Positions 48,871 to 57,806 of a stretch of 64,000 nucleotides of DNA are shown here, in pieces. Each line of letters begins with the position of its first letter. Within the stretch, counting starts at the first letter, position 1. Source of the stretch: Pseudomonas sp. JQ170C (lineage in GTDB: Bacteria > Pseudomonadota > Gammaproteobacteria > Pseudomonadales > Pseudomonadaceae); NCBI RefSeq assembly GCF_035581345.1, contig NZ_CP141608.1, positions 2,138,501 through 2,202,500 of the forward strand. Reading direction: 5' to 3'. Both the position numbers and the translations under genes were made by a program. Below the pieces are notes generated by a model. The model was not told where the DNA came from, did not search any database, and saw nothing but the letters and a program-made list of their open reading frames with translations.

Positions 48871-48973
48871 GGGGTACCTGAAGAGCGGACCGGCAAGGGG
48901 CAGCCGGCGAAAAAAGGGTAGGATGCTACGTAAATTCACGGACGCAAACCAGCGCAAATGGAGGTGCAAACCG

Positions 48974-49321
48974 ATGAAATACATCGTGGTCGAACCGCAT
49001 CGCAGCGAATATCCCGAGCCCATCAGCTTTGCCAAAGGTGCTGCGTTGACCATTGGCGAGCGCTACGAGGGAGCGGAGGGGTGGGACAACTGGTACTTCT
49101 GCACGACACCGGGTCACGCGGGCGGCTGGGTGCCCGGGCAAGTGATAGAGCGGTTGCAGGGAGAGCGCGGCAGGGCGCTTGAAGATTATTGCGCCCGGGA
49201 GCTGGATGTCGACCCGGGCGAGCGGTTGGAGGGTGGGCGGCAATTGAACGGCTGGGTGTGGTGCAGCAAGGGTGATCAGGCGGGGTGGGTGCCGTTGGCG
49301 GTGGTGCGGTTGCAGGGATGA
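48974..49321 (+). CDS. Small protein with two SH3-like repeats
   Basis: 115-aa cytoplasmic protein without a signal peptide. Two SH3-like modules are visible: ALTIGERYEGAEGWDNWYFC followed by GWVPGQVIERL (about 24-67) and VDPGERLEGGRQLNGWVWCS followed by GWVPLAVVRLQ (about 77-114). The ALYDY-to-WVP pattern resembles eukaryotic-type SH3 folds. A perfect GGAGGTG ribosome site lies 9 bp upstream of the ATG. It is divergent from the SulP gene. The function is unknown; protein-protein binding is inferred. Confidence 0.78.
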   Translation: MKYIVVEPHRSEYPEPISFAKGAALTIGERYEGAEGWDNWYFCTTPGHAGGWVPGQVIERLQGERGRALEDYCARELDVDPGERLEGGRQLNGWVWCSKGDQAGWVPLAVVRLQG

Positions 49322-49640
49322 CAGGATGGCGACTGCCTGCGATCGGCTCAAAAAGGGTAGGAGCGGGCTTGCCCCGCGAGAGGCCGGTGCAGCCAGCACA
49401 AAGGGTGTTGTCTGAACGATTGATCGCGGGGCAAGCCCGCGCCTACCGGTCCGATTGGCGGCAGCACCGAGCTCAAGCTGCTGCCCGGCGTGACAGGATG
49501 GCGACTGCTATGCAGTCGATCGCAGCCTCGTTCCTCGGCAGCGGCTACAACAAGGCTCTGTAGCCGCTGGCGACAGCCTGCGATCGGCCGCGCAGCGGTC
49601 GTATTTCACCTGCCAGGCACTTGCCGCGATCGCCCCCCGT
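49322..49640. repeat. Repeat-filled intergenic region (REPs and second repeat family)
   Basis: It contains REPs at 49357-49380 (reverse) and 49422-49446 (forward, GCGCCTAC variant). At 49500-49601 is an inverted pair of a second Pseudomonas repeat with core GCAGCGGCTACA and its complement. No gene is supported. Confidence 0.8.
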
Positions 49641-50567
49641 TCAACCCATCGCCGCCAGCATCAACTCCAGATTCTGCACCGCCGCCCCCGAAGCCCCTTT
49701 GCCAAGGTTGTCGAACACGGCGGTCAACAGCACCTGCCCCTGGTTGGCGAACAGTGCCAGGCGCAGGTCGTTGCTGTCGTTGAGCGCTTGCGGATCAAGC
49801 TGGGTGGTACTGCCACCTTGCTCCAGCGCCGCCACCTGCACGTGACGGGCACCGTGGTAGTGCTGCTCAATGCACGCCTGCAGCTGTTCGGCTGTCACGC
49901 CGCCAGGCAGCACGCGCTCTTGCAGGGCGATGGTCAGGACGATGCCCTGGCGGTAGCTGCCATAGCTGGGCACGAATACCGGCCGCTGGGTCAAACCGGC
50001 ATGCTGCTGAATCTCCGGCACATGCTTGTGATCAAGGTTGAGCCCATACACCAGCAGGCTGTGCGCCGCTTGCGCCCCGGCGGCTTCATGGCGGTCCACC
50101 GCTGCGCGCCCACCACCGGAGTAACCCGACACCGCGTTGATGGTCAGTGGGTAGTCGGCAGGCACCAGCCCCGCACGCACCAGGGGGTTCAGCAAGGCAA
50201 TGGCGCCGGTGGGGTAGCAGCCCGGGTTGCTGACGCGCTTGGCCTGGGCAATGCGCTCGGCCTGTTCTTCGTTCAGCTCCGGCAGGCCGTACACCCAGCC
50301 CGCCGTGGTGCGGTGGGCGGAGCTTGCGTCGATCACCCGCACGTTCGGGTTGACGATGGCCGCGACCGCTTCGCGCGCCGCGTCGTCGGGCAGGCAGAGG
50401 ATGGCCACGTCGGCACTGTTGATCGCCTCGGCGCGGCGCTGCGGGTCCTTGCGCTCGGCCGCCGGCAGGGTGAGCAGGCGCAAGTCGCTGCGATCCTTCA
50501 AGCGGGCATGAATCTGCAGGCCGGTGGTGCCTTGGTCGCCATCGATAAAAACAACAGGCTGGTGCAT
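49641..50567 (-). CDS. argC: N-acetyl-gamma-glutamyl-phosphate reductase, type 2 (ArgC)
   Basis: 308-aa short-form ArgC. The NADP-binding start is [19 protein letters not shown], the catalytic Cys117 lies in [12 protein letters not shown], and the substrate segment is [15 protein letters not shown]. The enzyme reduces N-acetyl-gamma-glutamyl phosphate to the semialdehyde in arginine biosynthesis. Type 2 forms lack part of the N-terminal domain of the long form. It is not near other arg genes and is divergent from a LysR gene, so it may be a second, separately regulated copy; the usual long ArgC is not in this window. Confidence 0.9.
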   Translation of the reverse strand: MHQPVVFIDGDQGTTGLQIHARLKDRSDLRLLTLPAAERKDPQRRAEAINSADVAILCLPDDAAREAVAAIVNPNVRVIDASSAHRTTAGWVYGLPELNEEQAERIAQAKRVSNPGCYPTGAIALLNPLVRAGLVPADYPLTINAVSGYSGGGRAAVDRHEAAGAQAAHSLLVYGLNLDHKHVPEIQQHAGLTQRPVFVPSYGSYRQGIVLTIALQERVLPGGVTAEQLQACIEQHYHGARHVQVAALEQGGSTTQLDPQALNDSNDLRLALFANQGQVLLTAVFDNLGKGASGAAVQNLELMLAAMG

Positions 50568-50679
50568 GGGGCTCTCAATGAATCAGGTCAGGGGAGTGCT
50601 TATCCTCGCGCCGATCTGGACGAAAGAAAATTTGAATATCATGATGCTGACATTCATCAATTCTGAATGAACAACCGCC

Positions 50680-51567
50680 ATGCGTGAAATCAGCCTCGAT
50701 CGCCTGCGGACCCTGGTAGTGATCGCCGACCTGGGCTCGTTTGCCCAGGCAGCCCGGGTCCTCAACCTGGCCCCGCCCACGGTAAGCCTGCACATTGCCG
50801 ACCTTGAGGCACGCATCGGTGCGCCGCTGCTGTCGCGCAAGCGCGGGCAGATCCATCCAACGGCCATCGGCGAAACCTTGCTCGAACGTGCCCGGCGCTT
50901 GCTGGCCGACGCCGAGCAGGCGCTCGATGAGGTGCAGCGCCAGGTCCAGGGCCTGAGCGGTCGGGTGCGCCTGGGGGCATCGACCGGGGCCATTGCCCAT
51001 TTGCTGCCGCAAGCGCTGGACATCGTCGGCGTGCGGCATCCGGGTATCGACGTGCAGGTGCAGGTACTGACCTCGCGTGAATCCCTGGCCCGCCTGCAGG
51101 ATGGCACCCTCGACCTGGGCCTGGTGGCCTTGCCGCAAGCGGCGGCCAAAGGCGTGCAGATCCGGCCGTGGCGCCGCGATCCGATCATGGCGTTCATCCC
51201 CACGAGTTGGCAGCCGCCTGCGCGGATCACCCCGGCCTGGCTGGCCAGCCGCGCGCTGATTCTCAACGACAGCACCACCCAGCTGTCCCGGGTGACCGGC
51301 GAATGGTTCGCCACCGCCGGCCTGCAACCCCAGGCGCGTATCCAGCTCAATTACAACGATGCAATCAAGAGCCTGGTGGCGGCCGGTTACGGTGCTACCT
51401 TGCTGCCCCACGAAGCCAGCTCGCCCGAGCCCGACCCGCGCCTGTGCATGCGCCCGCTGCGGCCGGGGTTGTGGCGTCACCTGGGGATTGCCAGCCGTGA
51501 AGGCCAGGTGGAGCAAAGCACCCGCCATGTGCTGCAGGTGCTGGTGGAGCTGGCAGGGCAGGCCTAG
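50680..51567 (+). CDS. LysR-family transcriptional regulator
   Basis: 295-aa LysR protein. The HTH spans about 1-65 (LRTLVVIADLGSFAQAARVLNLAPPTVSLHIADLEARIGAPLLSRKRG), followed by the effector domain (VRLGASTGAIAHLLPQAL, DLGLVALPQ). It is divergent from argC with a 112-bp AT-rich interval containing TTCAT/ATGAA dyads, so it is a likely regulator of argC. Its 3' end overlaps the convergent GNAT gene by 4 bp. The effector is unknown. Confidence 0.85.
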   Translation: MREISLDRLRTLVVIADLGSFAQAARVLNLAPPTVSLHIADLEARIGAPLLSRKRGQIHPTAIGETLLERARRLLADAEQALDEVQRQVQGLSGRVRLGASTGAIAHLLPQALDIVGVRHPGIDVQVQVLTSRESLARLQDGTLDLGLVALPQAAAKGVQIRPWRRDPIMAFIPTSWQPPARITPAWLASRALILNDSTTQLSRVTGEWFATAGLQPQARIQLNYNDAIKSLVAAGYGATLLPHEASSPEPDPRLCMRPLRPGLWRHLGIASREGQVEQSTRHVLQVLVELAGQA

Positions 51568-52283
51568 ACCAGGTGTACCCGGGTGCCCGGTTGCATGGCC
51601 GCCGGGGCAAGATGCTCCAGCACGAACGCCTCGGTTTTGCGCTGCAACTGGTCCAGGTGGCGATCCCGCTGTTTCTCGGCATCGACCATGGCCCGCTTGC
51701 CGTGTTGCTGCAGCAGGTAGGTATGAATCTGCCGCACCTCCAGGGTGCGATAGATCGGCGCCACATCCAGCATCGCCACCTGGCCGTCGCTGGCGTGATC
51801 GCGGGTGTTCATCAGCACCTGGGGCCCGCGCACGCCGATCACCTGAAAGCCCAGTGCCTCGAAACACGCCACCTTGCCCACCGCGCACGCCAGTTCGGCG
51901 TGGGGATAGCGTGCGGTCATCTGTTGCAGCATGGCTCGGGCGATGCCCTGGCGGCGGTAGTCCTGGTCCACGGCGAGATAAGCCAGGGTGCAGGCTTCGG
52001 GGTCACCTTGCACCGGCAGGTAGAGGGCAAAGCCGGTGACCGTCTGTGGGTCGTCCAGGTCGGTGGCGACGATCAGCTCGACCTTCAGTTCGCCGGCGTT
52101 CTTCATTGCCTCCAGGTACAGGTGAACCTCAAAGCCGATACCGTACTGGTACAGGTTGTACAGCGGGTTGCTCGCCGTGATGCCGATGGCGCTGATGTCG
52201 GTCAGGTTATCGACCACCAACTGCAAGACCTGGCTTTTGGTCGCTTCCTCGGGCGGGGCGACAACGTGGTGGGTGACAGGCAT
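51564..52283 (-). CDS. GNAT-family N-acetyltransferase
   Basis: 239-aa acetyltransferase. The GNAT core is at about 60-150 with the acetyl-CoA motif LAYLAVDQDYRRQGIARAMLQQMTARYP and a later ACFEALGFQVIGVRGP. A C-terminal ~75-residue extension (EVRQIHTYLLQQHGKRAMVDAEKQRDRHLDQLQ) is probably helical. The ATG at 52283 follows GGAGTG. It is a single gene convergent with LysR. The substrate is unknown; the extension may mediate dimer or partner contacts. Confidence 0.8.
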   Translation of the reverse strand: MPVTHHVVAPPEEATKSQVLQLVVDNLTDISAIGITASNPLYNLYQYGIGFEVHLYLEAMKNAGELKVELIVATDLDDPQTVTGFALYLPVQGDPEACTLAYLAVDQDYRRQGIARAMLQQMTARYPHAELACAVGKVACFEALGFQVIGVRGPQVLMNTRDHASDGQVAMLDVAPIYRTLEVRQIHTYLLQQHGKRAMVDAEKQRDRHLDQLQRKTEAFVLEHLAPAAMQPGTRVHLV

Positions 52284-52465
52284 CGGGACACACTCCAAAC
52301 AGTAAAAGGCCGGTGACTTGGCGCGGGGTGCAAGTCTACAGGTCTGCGCGGGCGCCTGCTTGTGACCTTCCATCCTGCGCCGGGGCAATTGCGCTGAACT
52401 TCAGCTCACCGCCGTCCTCATCTGCTTAACAGGGCACCTTCGCCCGGCAACCCGAGACGGCCGTC

Positions 52466-52663
52466 ATGAAATCACGTTACCTGCCTGGGCTGCTGTGCAG
52501 CCTGTTCCTCCTCCACGGCTGCTTTGACCGCCCCGACCACGCGGCGGCCGATGCGGACCAGAGCAAGCCTTCGCTGCAAATGCAGAAATCCGACATACCG
52601 GCCCCGGACCCACAGCCCGGTCCCGAGCCAAAGCCAGCACCCAATCCCGAACAGGACAACTGA
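52466..52663 (+). CDS. Small proline-rich lipoprotein
   Basis: 65-aa predicted lipoprotein with a signal peptide and lipobox LLHGC (Cys19). The mature part is charged and ends in a Pro-rich stretch (PAPDPQPGPEPKPAPNP). It is the first gene of the diiron-protein/methyltransferase/ligase unit, 15 bp before the next gene. The role is unknown. Confidence 0.7.
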   Translation: MKSRYLPGLLCSLFLLHGCFDRPDHAAADADQSKPSLQMQKSDIPAPDPQPGPEPKPAPNPEQDN

Positions 52664-52678
52664 CGGCAGGAGTTCGCC

Positions 52679-54025
52679 ATGACCGCGTTGACTGCCTCGC
52701 CCGAGCACCCTTCGATCACCTTCACTGCCCGTTCGCCCATGGAAGCGCGTTACCACACCTTGCTCCACGGGCGCCCCGGCGAGGGGCTGGAGTGGCTGCA
52801 AGAGCAACTGCTGCTGGCCGACGCGCTGCCTGATGACCTGCCCGGCGATCCTGCCCAGTTGGGCCCGTGGTCCAGCTACCGTGCCGGCGAAGTGGCCCGT
52901 GCTTATGCCGCCTACCTGGCCGGGCGCAAGGCCGGCGCGTGCCGGCGCTACTTCAGCAACCGTGCCCATGCCCTGTATTTTCTTCAGCAGGTGGCGCCGA
53001 CCAAGGCGGTGGACGGTGCCTGGTTGGCCGGAACCTTGCGCCACTGGCCCGACCCGCGCTTTCACGGCCTGATCCGCACCTACCTCGAAGAGCTCGGTGA
53101 CGGCGACCCGGCGTGCAACCACGTACTGATCTTCCAGCGCCTGCTCAGCGAGCTGGGCTGTCACGAGCCACTGCCCCTGAGTCCCGACCGCTACCTGCAA
53201 GGCTGCGTGCAACTGGCCCTGGGCTTGAATACCGACGCGCTGTTGCCCGAGGTGATCGGCTACAACCTGGGCTACGAGCAACCGCCGCTGCACTTGCTGA
53301 TCACCGCCTTCGAGCTCGATGAACTGGGAATCGACCCACAGTATTTTCGCCTGCATGTGACCATCGACAACGCCAGCAGCGGCCATGCCTGCAAAGCCCT
53401 GCACGCGCTGCAGCAGGTGTGGCCCGAGCACGGCAGCACACCGTTCTACCAGCGCGTATCGCGCGGTTACCGGCTCAACGACCTGGGGCCCGGGGCGCTG
53501 GCGATCATCGACAGTTTCGACCTTGAAACCGAACTGCTCGCGGCCCTTGAGCGCAAGCGCAGCTTTGGCCAGCACTTGCACTCGGACTACTGCCGTTTTG
53601 AAGGGCGCACCGTCAACCAATGGCTGGCTGAGCCCGATCTGTTGTCGGGTTTTCTCGCGGTGTTGCAGCGCAAAGGCTGGATCAAGCGCCATCAGGACCC
53701 GGCGCACAGCCGCTTCTGGCACCTGATTGACGGGCCGGCTGCGGCCATGTTCGGTGTGTTCAGTCCCTATGAGAAACAGCTGCTGCATGACTGGATTGCC
53801 GGTAACTGGACGCCGGCTACCGGCCAGCGCCAGGCGCCTGCGGCCAAGGCCGAGCCCGTGGGCGACGACGCGCAGGGCCAGGCGCTGGAGGCCGTGCTGC
53901 AGACCCTGCCGCCCGAGGCCCGCGTCGAGCTCCTGATCGAGGAAATGGCCGGCAATCGCCATGCCTTGCCCCGCGGCCTGTGGGCAACACGGCGATTCGC
54001 ACGGATGACCGGCCTCAGCCGCTAA
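52679..54025 (+). CDS. Iron-containing redox enzyme (heme-oxygenase-like diiron, HDO) family protein
   Basis: 448-aa cytoplasmic helical protein. The region about 115-240 fits the heme-oxygenase-like diiron fold (Haem_oxygenas_2). Candidate iron ligands are Glu137 and His147 (YLEELGDGDPACNHVL), Glu190 (LLPEVIGYNLGYE) and a downstream cluster His225, Asp229 and His235 (LHVTIDNASSGH). Family members include N-oxygenases and oxidative C-C lyases in natural-product pathways. The C-terminal ~150 residues lack a known domain. AGGAG precedes the ATG. It is followed 10 bp later by a methyltransferase gene, then a GCS2-type ligase gene. The substrate is unknown. Confidence 0.72.
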   Translation: MTALTASPEHPSITFTARSPMEARYHTLLHGRPGEGLEWLQEQLLLADALPDDLPGDPAQLGPWSSYRAGEVARAYAAYLAGRKAGACRRYFSNRAHALYFLQQVAPTKAVDGAWLAGTLRHWPDPRFHGLIRTYLEELGDGDPACNHVLIFQRLLSELGCHEPLPLSPDRYLQGCVQLALGLNTDALLPEVIGYNLGYEQPPLHLLITAFELDELGIDPQYFRLHVTIDNASSGHACKALHALQQVWPEHGSTPFYQRVSRGYRLNDLGPGALAIIDSFDLETELLAALERKRSFGQHLHSDYCRFEGRTVNQWLAEPDLLSGFLAVLQRKGWIKRHQDPAHSRFWHLIDGPAAAMFGVFSPYEKQLLHDWIAGNWTPATGQRQAPAAKAEPVGDDAQGQALEAVLQTLPPEARVELLIEEMAGNRHALPRGLWATRRFARMTGLSR

Positions 54026-54035
54026 GGAGTACCGG

Positions 54036-54986
54036 ATGCAATTGAGCCAAGCACAACGCCAGGCCGATCAGGCCTTGTTGCAACTGGGGCAGCGGTTGCA
54101 CGCCGACGGGTATCGGTTCACCTGCGTCACGCCGCTGACCCAGGCGCGCAACAACGCCCGCGAGGGCGACGAACAGGCGCGCACCCTGCGCGATATCTTC
54201 GGCTGGAACCGCCCCTTCGATGCCTCGCTGTTGTCGCCTGACGAGCTGGAACAATTGCAGTTGGCCCGGTTAGTCGAGCGCCAGGGTGAACGGTTGCGCA
54301 GCCGGGTGCGCTGGTCGAGCCTGGACGATTTGCTCTTCGTGCATTCAGGCTTCCCCACCGACAGTGTCGATGCGGTGTTCTTCGGCCCGGACAGCTATCG
54401 CTTTGCCCGGCTGATTCAAGCGCACCTGCAAGACAGCACCGCGCCCATCAACCATGCCGTGGACATCGGTTGCGGTGCCGGTGTGGGGGCGGTGCTGATC
54501 GCCAGGGCACGCCGGCACGCACAGGTCAGTGCCGTGGACATCAATGATCGGGCCCTGCGCATGACGGCCATCAATGTCGCGCTGGCCGGGCTTGCCAATG
54601 TATCGGTGGAGCACAGTGATGTGCTCCAGGGCATCACCGGGCAGTTCGACCTGATCGTGGCCAATCCACCCTACATGCTCGATGCCGGCGAACGAACCTA
54701 CCGTCATGGTGGCGGGGCGCTGGGCGAGCAGCTGTCGCTGCGGATTGTCGAAGAGGCGCTGCCACGCCTGGCGCCGGGCGGCACCTTGTTGCTGTACACC
54801 GGTGTGGCGATGGTCGAAGGCCGTGACCCGTTCCTGACGGCCCTGCACACGGCCCTCGCCGACAGCCGCTGGGCCTGGCGTTACCAGGAACTTGACCCGG
54901 ATGTGTTCGGCGAGCAGCTATTGGAACCGCAATACCGCCAGGTCGAACGGATTGCCGCGGTGGCGTTGAGCGTCAGCCGCCGATGA
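54036..54986 (+). CDS. Class I SAM-dependent methyltransferase with NPPY motif (PrmC/HemK-like)
   Basis: 316-aa protein. An N-terminal ~120-residue helical domain is followed by a Rossmann methyltransferase with motif I VDIGCGAGVGAVLIA and the NPPY motif IVANPPYM, which marks amide- or exocyclic-amine methylation as in PrmC or N6-adenine methyltransferases. This is not the housekeeping PrmC, which normally sits with prfA. The stop overlaps the next start (ATGA), so it is translationally coupled to the ligase. It may methylate a nitrogen of a small molecule or peptide made by its neighbours. Confidence 0.8.
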   Translation: MQLSQAQRQADQALLQLGQRLHADGYRFTCVTPLTQARNNAREGDEQARTLRDIFGWNRPFDASLLSPDELEQLQLARLVERQGERLRSRVRWSSLDDLLFVHSGFPTDSVDAVFFGPDSYRFARLIQAHLQDSTAPINHAVDIGCGAGVGAVLIARARRHAQVSAVDINDRALRMTAINVALAGLANVSVEHSDVLQGITGQFDLIVANPPYMLDAGERTYRHGGGALGEQLSLRIVEEALPRLAPGGTLLLYTGVAMVEGRDPFLTALHTALADSRWAWRYQELDPDVFGEQLLEPQYRQVERIAAVALSVSRR

Positions 54987-56089
54987 ACAGCACCTGCACG
55001 TTCGGCATCGAGGAGGAGTACCTGCTGGTCAGCCTGGACAGTGGTCAGGTGCTGGCCCGGCCCTCATCGGCCGTCATCGACCTGTGCCGCCAGGTACTCG
55101 GCGCCCACTTCGCCCAGGAAATGTTCCAGAGCCAGATAGAAGTCGCTTCGCCTGTGTTCAGCAGCCTGGCCCAGGCGGGTGAGTTCCTGCGTCAGAGTCG
55201 GCAGCGGTTGTCGCAGGTGCTGGCGGGAGAGGGGGTGGGGGTGATTGCGGTGGGCAGCCACCCGATGGGAGGCTGGCGCCAGCAGTTGCCGGCCGACGAG
55301 GCGCATTTTCGTCAATTGTTCGAGGACTACCAGCACGTGGCCCGGCGCAGTCTGCTGTGTGGCCTGCATGTGCATGTCGGGGTAGCGCCGGGGCACGACC
55401 GGATCAAACTGATCAACCAACTGCTGCCGTGGGTTGCGCTGCTGTTGATGTTGAGTGCCTCGTCACCCTTCTGGGAAGGCCAGCCCACCGGATACCAGAG
55501 CTACCGCCAGGTGGCGTGTGGTGAATGGCCGCACATGGGCCTGCCGCAACGGCTGGGTGACTGGCAGGCCTACGAGCGTTACCTGGCGCTGCTCAAACGC
55601 ACCGGCTCGTTGCGCGAGGGCAACGATTGCTGGTGGGTGATCCGGCCATCGCGGCATTACCCGACCGTGGAGCTGCGCATCGCCGATGCCTGCCCGCGGC
55701 TGGAGGATGGCCTGTGCATTGCCGGACTGTTCCGCTGCATGGTCGAACATTGCCTGCGTCATCCGCAGAGCACACCGCTGACCCGGGAGCAGTACTGGAT
55801 CGCCGAGCAGAATTACTGGCGGGCCATGCGCTATGGGCGCCATGGGCAGTACATCTGCCAGGGCCATCAGGGGCAGGGCAGCGCCCTGCAATGGCTGGCC
55901 CAGGCGCGGGACTTGTTCGAGGTTGCACCCTGTGACAGCGAACGCAGCTTTGCGCGGGCTGAAGTGATCTTGCGCGACGGCACCAGTGCGGATCGGCAAC
56001 TGGCGGATTATGCGCGGCTGCGGCAGCAGCCGGAGCAGGCGTTGCTGGCGGTGGTGCAGGGGGTGTTGGGGGGGATGACCGGTTCGTGA
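54983..56089 (+). CDS. YbdK-type glutamate-cysteine-ligase-like carboxylate-amine ligase (GCS2)
   Basis: 368-aa ATP-dependent ligase of the GCS2/YbdK family. The N-terminal TFGIEEEYLLVS metal-binding motif, the GLHVHVGVAPG segment, the Arg/His-rich RPSRHYPTVELRIADACP and a helical tail are present. E. coli YbdK makes gamma-glutamyl-cysteine weakly; its natural substrate is unresolved. Coupled by a 4-nt overlap to the methyltransferase gene and co-directional with the diiron protein gene, it probably joins an amino acid or amine to glutamate (or another acid) in a short biosynthetic route. A REP follows the stop. Confidence 0.85.
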   Translation: MNSTCTFGIEEEYLLVSLDSGQVLARPSSAVIDLCRQVLGAHFAQEMFQSQIEVASPVFSSLAQAGEFLRQSRQRLSQVLAGEGVGVIAVGSHPMGGWRQQLPADEAHFRQLFEDYQHVARRSLLCGLHVHVGVAPGHDRIKLINQLLPWVALLLMLSASSPFWEGQPTGYQSYRQVACGEWPHMGLPQRLGDWQAYERYLALLKRTGSLREGNDCWWVIRPSRHYPTVELRIADACPRLEDGLCIAGLFRCMVEHCLRHPQSTPLTREQYWIAEQNYWRAMRYGRHGQYICQGHQGQGSALQWLAQARDLFEVAPCDSERSFARAEVILRDGTSADRQLADYARLRQQPEQALLAVVQGVLGGMTGS

Positions 56090-56092
56090 TGT

Positions 56093-56117
56093 CATCGCGG
56101 GGCAAGCCCGCTCCTAC
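56093..56117 (+). repeat. REP
   Basis: Single REP between the ligase gene and the convergent DUF1289 gene. Confidence 0.88.
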
Positions 56118-56127
56118 GGGGGCGGGG

Positions 56128-56310
56128 TCAGGGCTTTTTCTTTTGCAGGCTTTTCATGCGCAATCGGGCCCGTTGCACCGCCGCCATTTTTTCTGGGCGC
56201 TTCATGCGTTTCCACTGGCGGATGTCGTCTTTGCTGCGCCCGCAACTCAGGCACAGGTCGCCGCTTAGCTGGCACACGGCAATGCAGGGGTTTTCGATGT
56301 CCTTGGCCAT
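56128..56310 (-). CDS. DUF1289 small Cys-rich protein
   Basis: 60-aa protein with four cysteines (Cys9, Cys13, Cys20, Cys23: NPCIAVCQLSGDLCLSCGR), the DUF1289 signature, then a basic helix rich in Lys and Arg. It may bind a metal or Fe-S cluster; the function is unknown. It starts 3 bp after the stop of the upstream 123-aa gene, so the two are probably co-translated. Confidence 0.8.
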   Translation of the reverse strand: MAKDIENPCIAVCQLSGDLCLSCGRSKDDIRQWKRMKRPEKMAAVQRARLRMKSLQKKKP

Positions 56311-56313
56311 GGC

Positions 56314-56685
56314 TCAACCTCGCCAGGCGTACACGCGCGCCAGGCGCTGGGGCCAATTGCCGGCGTTGGCGCGCTGGCACTGTTGCTCGGAATCAAAGTG
56401 CACCCGTGCGGCCACCGGCGCCAGGGTCAGGCCACAGGCCTGCAAGGCCGTGGCTGTCAGCTCGATCATGTAACGGTCCTGGCCGTCGGCCAGGGCGCGA
56501 TCCTGGTCAGCCTGGGTGTCGAACACCCAGATCACCTTGAGGCTGGCGGGGAAGCGTGCATAGTCGACCACGTGCGTCAGCCAGGAAAACCCGATGACCT
56601 GTGCCTTGGCTGTCTCGCAGGCCTCGGTCAGGGTCGCTGCCAGGCATCGCTCAAGCTGTGCCTGTTCGCGTTTGCTCATCTGCAT
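56314..56685 (-). CDS. Hypothetical protein, conserved in style with DUF1289 neighbour
   Basis: 123-aa soluble protein. The N-terminal helix SKREQAQLERCLAATLTEACETAKAQ is followed by mixed strands (VIWVFDTQADQDRAL, DRYMIELTATALQACGLTLAPVAARVHFDSEQQC). I do not recognise a family. Start at 56685 or the Met two codons later. It is coupled to the DUF1289 gene and divergent from the Tat dienelactone hydrolase gene. Confidence 0.65.
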   Translation of the reverse strand: MQMSKREQAQLERCLAATLTEACETAKAQVIGFSWLTHVVDYARFPASLKVIWVFDTQADQDRALADGQDRYMIELTATALQACGLTLAPVAARVHFDSEQQCQRANAGNWPQRLARVYAWRG

Positions 56686-56817
56686 GGGGGGCCTTCAAAC
56701 GTTCGTGGGGCAGGGGGCGCGCATCATACGCGATCGCGGCGCCCGGGGCAGGGTGCGCCTGGCCTGCTTTAATGAACCTGGCTTGTTTCCCCGTCTCATC
56801 CGACAGAGTGCGCATCC

Positions 56818-57705
56818 ATGGAACGTCTGACTGCCAAAGACTTTGCCCCTGAACTGCTCGAACTCTATGACTACTATGCCCATGGCCGGATCGACCGCCG
56901 CGAGTTTCTCGACCGGGCGGCGGCGTTCGCCTTCGCCGGGATGACCGCCGGGGCCTTGCTGGCGTCCCTGAGCCCCAACTATGCATTGGCCGAGCAGGTG
57001 TCCTTTACCGATCCGGACATCGTCGCCGACTACGTCCTGTATCCCTCGCCCAAAGGCCATGGCCAGGTCCGCGGGTACCTGGTGCGTCCGGCCAAGGCCC
57101 AGGGCAAGGTGCCCGGGGTCGTGGTGGTGCATGAGAACCGAGGCCTGAACCCCTACATCGAGGATGTCGCCCGGCGCCTGGCCAAGGCCGGGTTCGTAGC
57201 CCTGGCACCCGATGGCCTGACGTCGGTGGGCGGCTACCCCGGCAATGACGACAAGGGCCGCGCGCTGCAAGAGAAGGTCAATCCGGAAAAACTCATGAAT
57301 GACTTTTTCGCCTCCATCGAGTGGCTGATGAAGCAGGACATCACCACCGGCAAAGTCGGCATCACCGGTTTCTGCTATGGCGGCGGGGTCGCCAATGCCG
57401 CTGCCGTGGCGTATCCGGAACTGGGCGCGGCGGTCCCGTTCTATGGGCGCCAGGCCGACGCCAAGGATGTACCCAAGATCAAGGCCCCCTTGCTGTTGCA
57501 CTACGGCGAGCTGGACACCCGCATCAACGAAGGTTGGCCCGCCTATGAGCAGGCGCTCAAGGCTGCAGGCAAGACTTACGAGGCCTATTTCTACCCCGAC
57601 GCCAACCACGGTTTTCACAACGACTCCACCCCGCGCTACGACGAAGCTGCGGCGAACCTGGCCTGGGAGCGGACCCTGGCGTGGTTCCGGCGTTACCTGG
57701 CCTAG
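56818..57705 (+). CDS. Tat-exported dienelactone hydrolase-family enzyme
   Basis: 295-aa alpha/beta hydrolase. A twin-arginine signal (RREFLDRAA, Arg27/Arg28) with a hydrophobic stretch ending NYALA indicates folded export to the periplasm. The dienelactone-hydrolase Cys triad is Cys186 (GFCYGGG), Asp233 (GELDTR) and His264 (NHGFH), with Glu106 (VHENRG) steering the Cys. Periplasmic DLH-like enzymes are poorly characterised; classical ones open dienelactone in chloroaromatic degradation. It is followed by the SDR gene on the same strand with a 101-bp gap. Confidence 0.85.
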   Translation: MERLTAKDFAPELLELYDYYAHGRIDRREFLDRAAAFAFAGMTAGALLASLSPNYALAEQVSFTDPDIVADYVLYPSPKGHGQVRGYLVRPAKAQGKVPGVVVVHENRGLNPYIEDVARRLAKAGFVALAPDGLTSVGGYPGNDDKGRALQEKVNPEKLMNDFFASIEWLMKQDITTGKVGITGFCYGGGVANAAAVAYPELGAAVPFYGRQADAKDVPKIKAPLLLHYGELDTRINEGWPAYEQALKAAGKTYEAYFYPDANHGFHNDSTPRYDEAAANLAWERTLAWFRRYLA

Positions 57706-57806
57706 CCTGAGCAAGCACACATCCTGATACAAGCTCCGGTTTGCCAAGCCCTCAATGCCCTGATTGCATGCCAGATCTTTCAGCAAGCCACGTAAGGAAA
57801 CAGGCG

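Noticed and set aside
54036..54986. Housekeeping PrmC release-factor methyltransferase
   Set aside because: No prfA neighbour, different N-terminal domain and a specialised operon context; called only PrmC-like.
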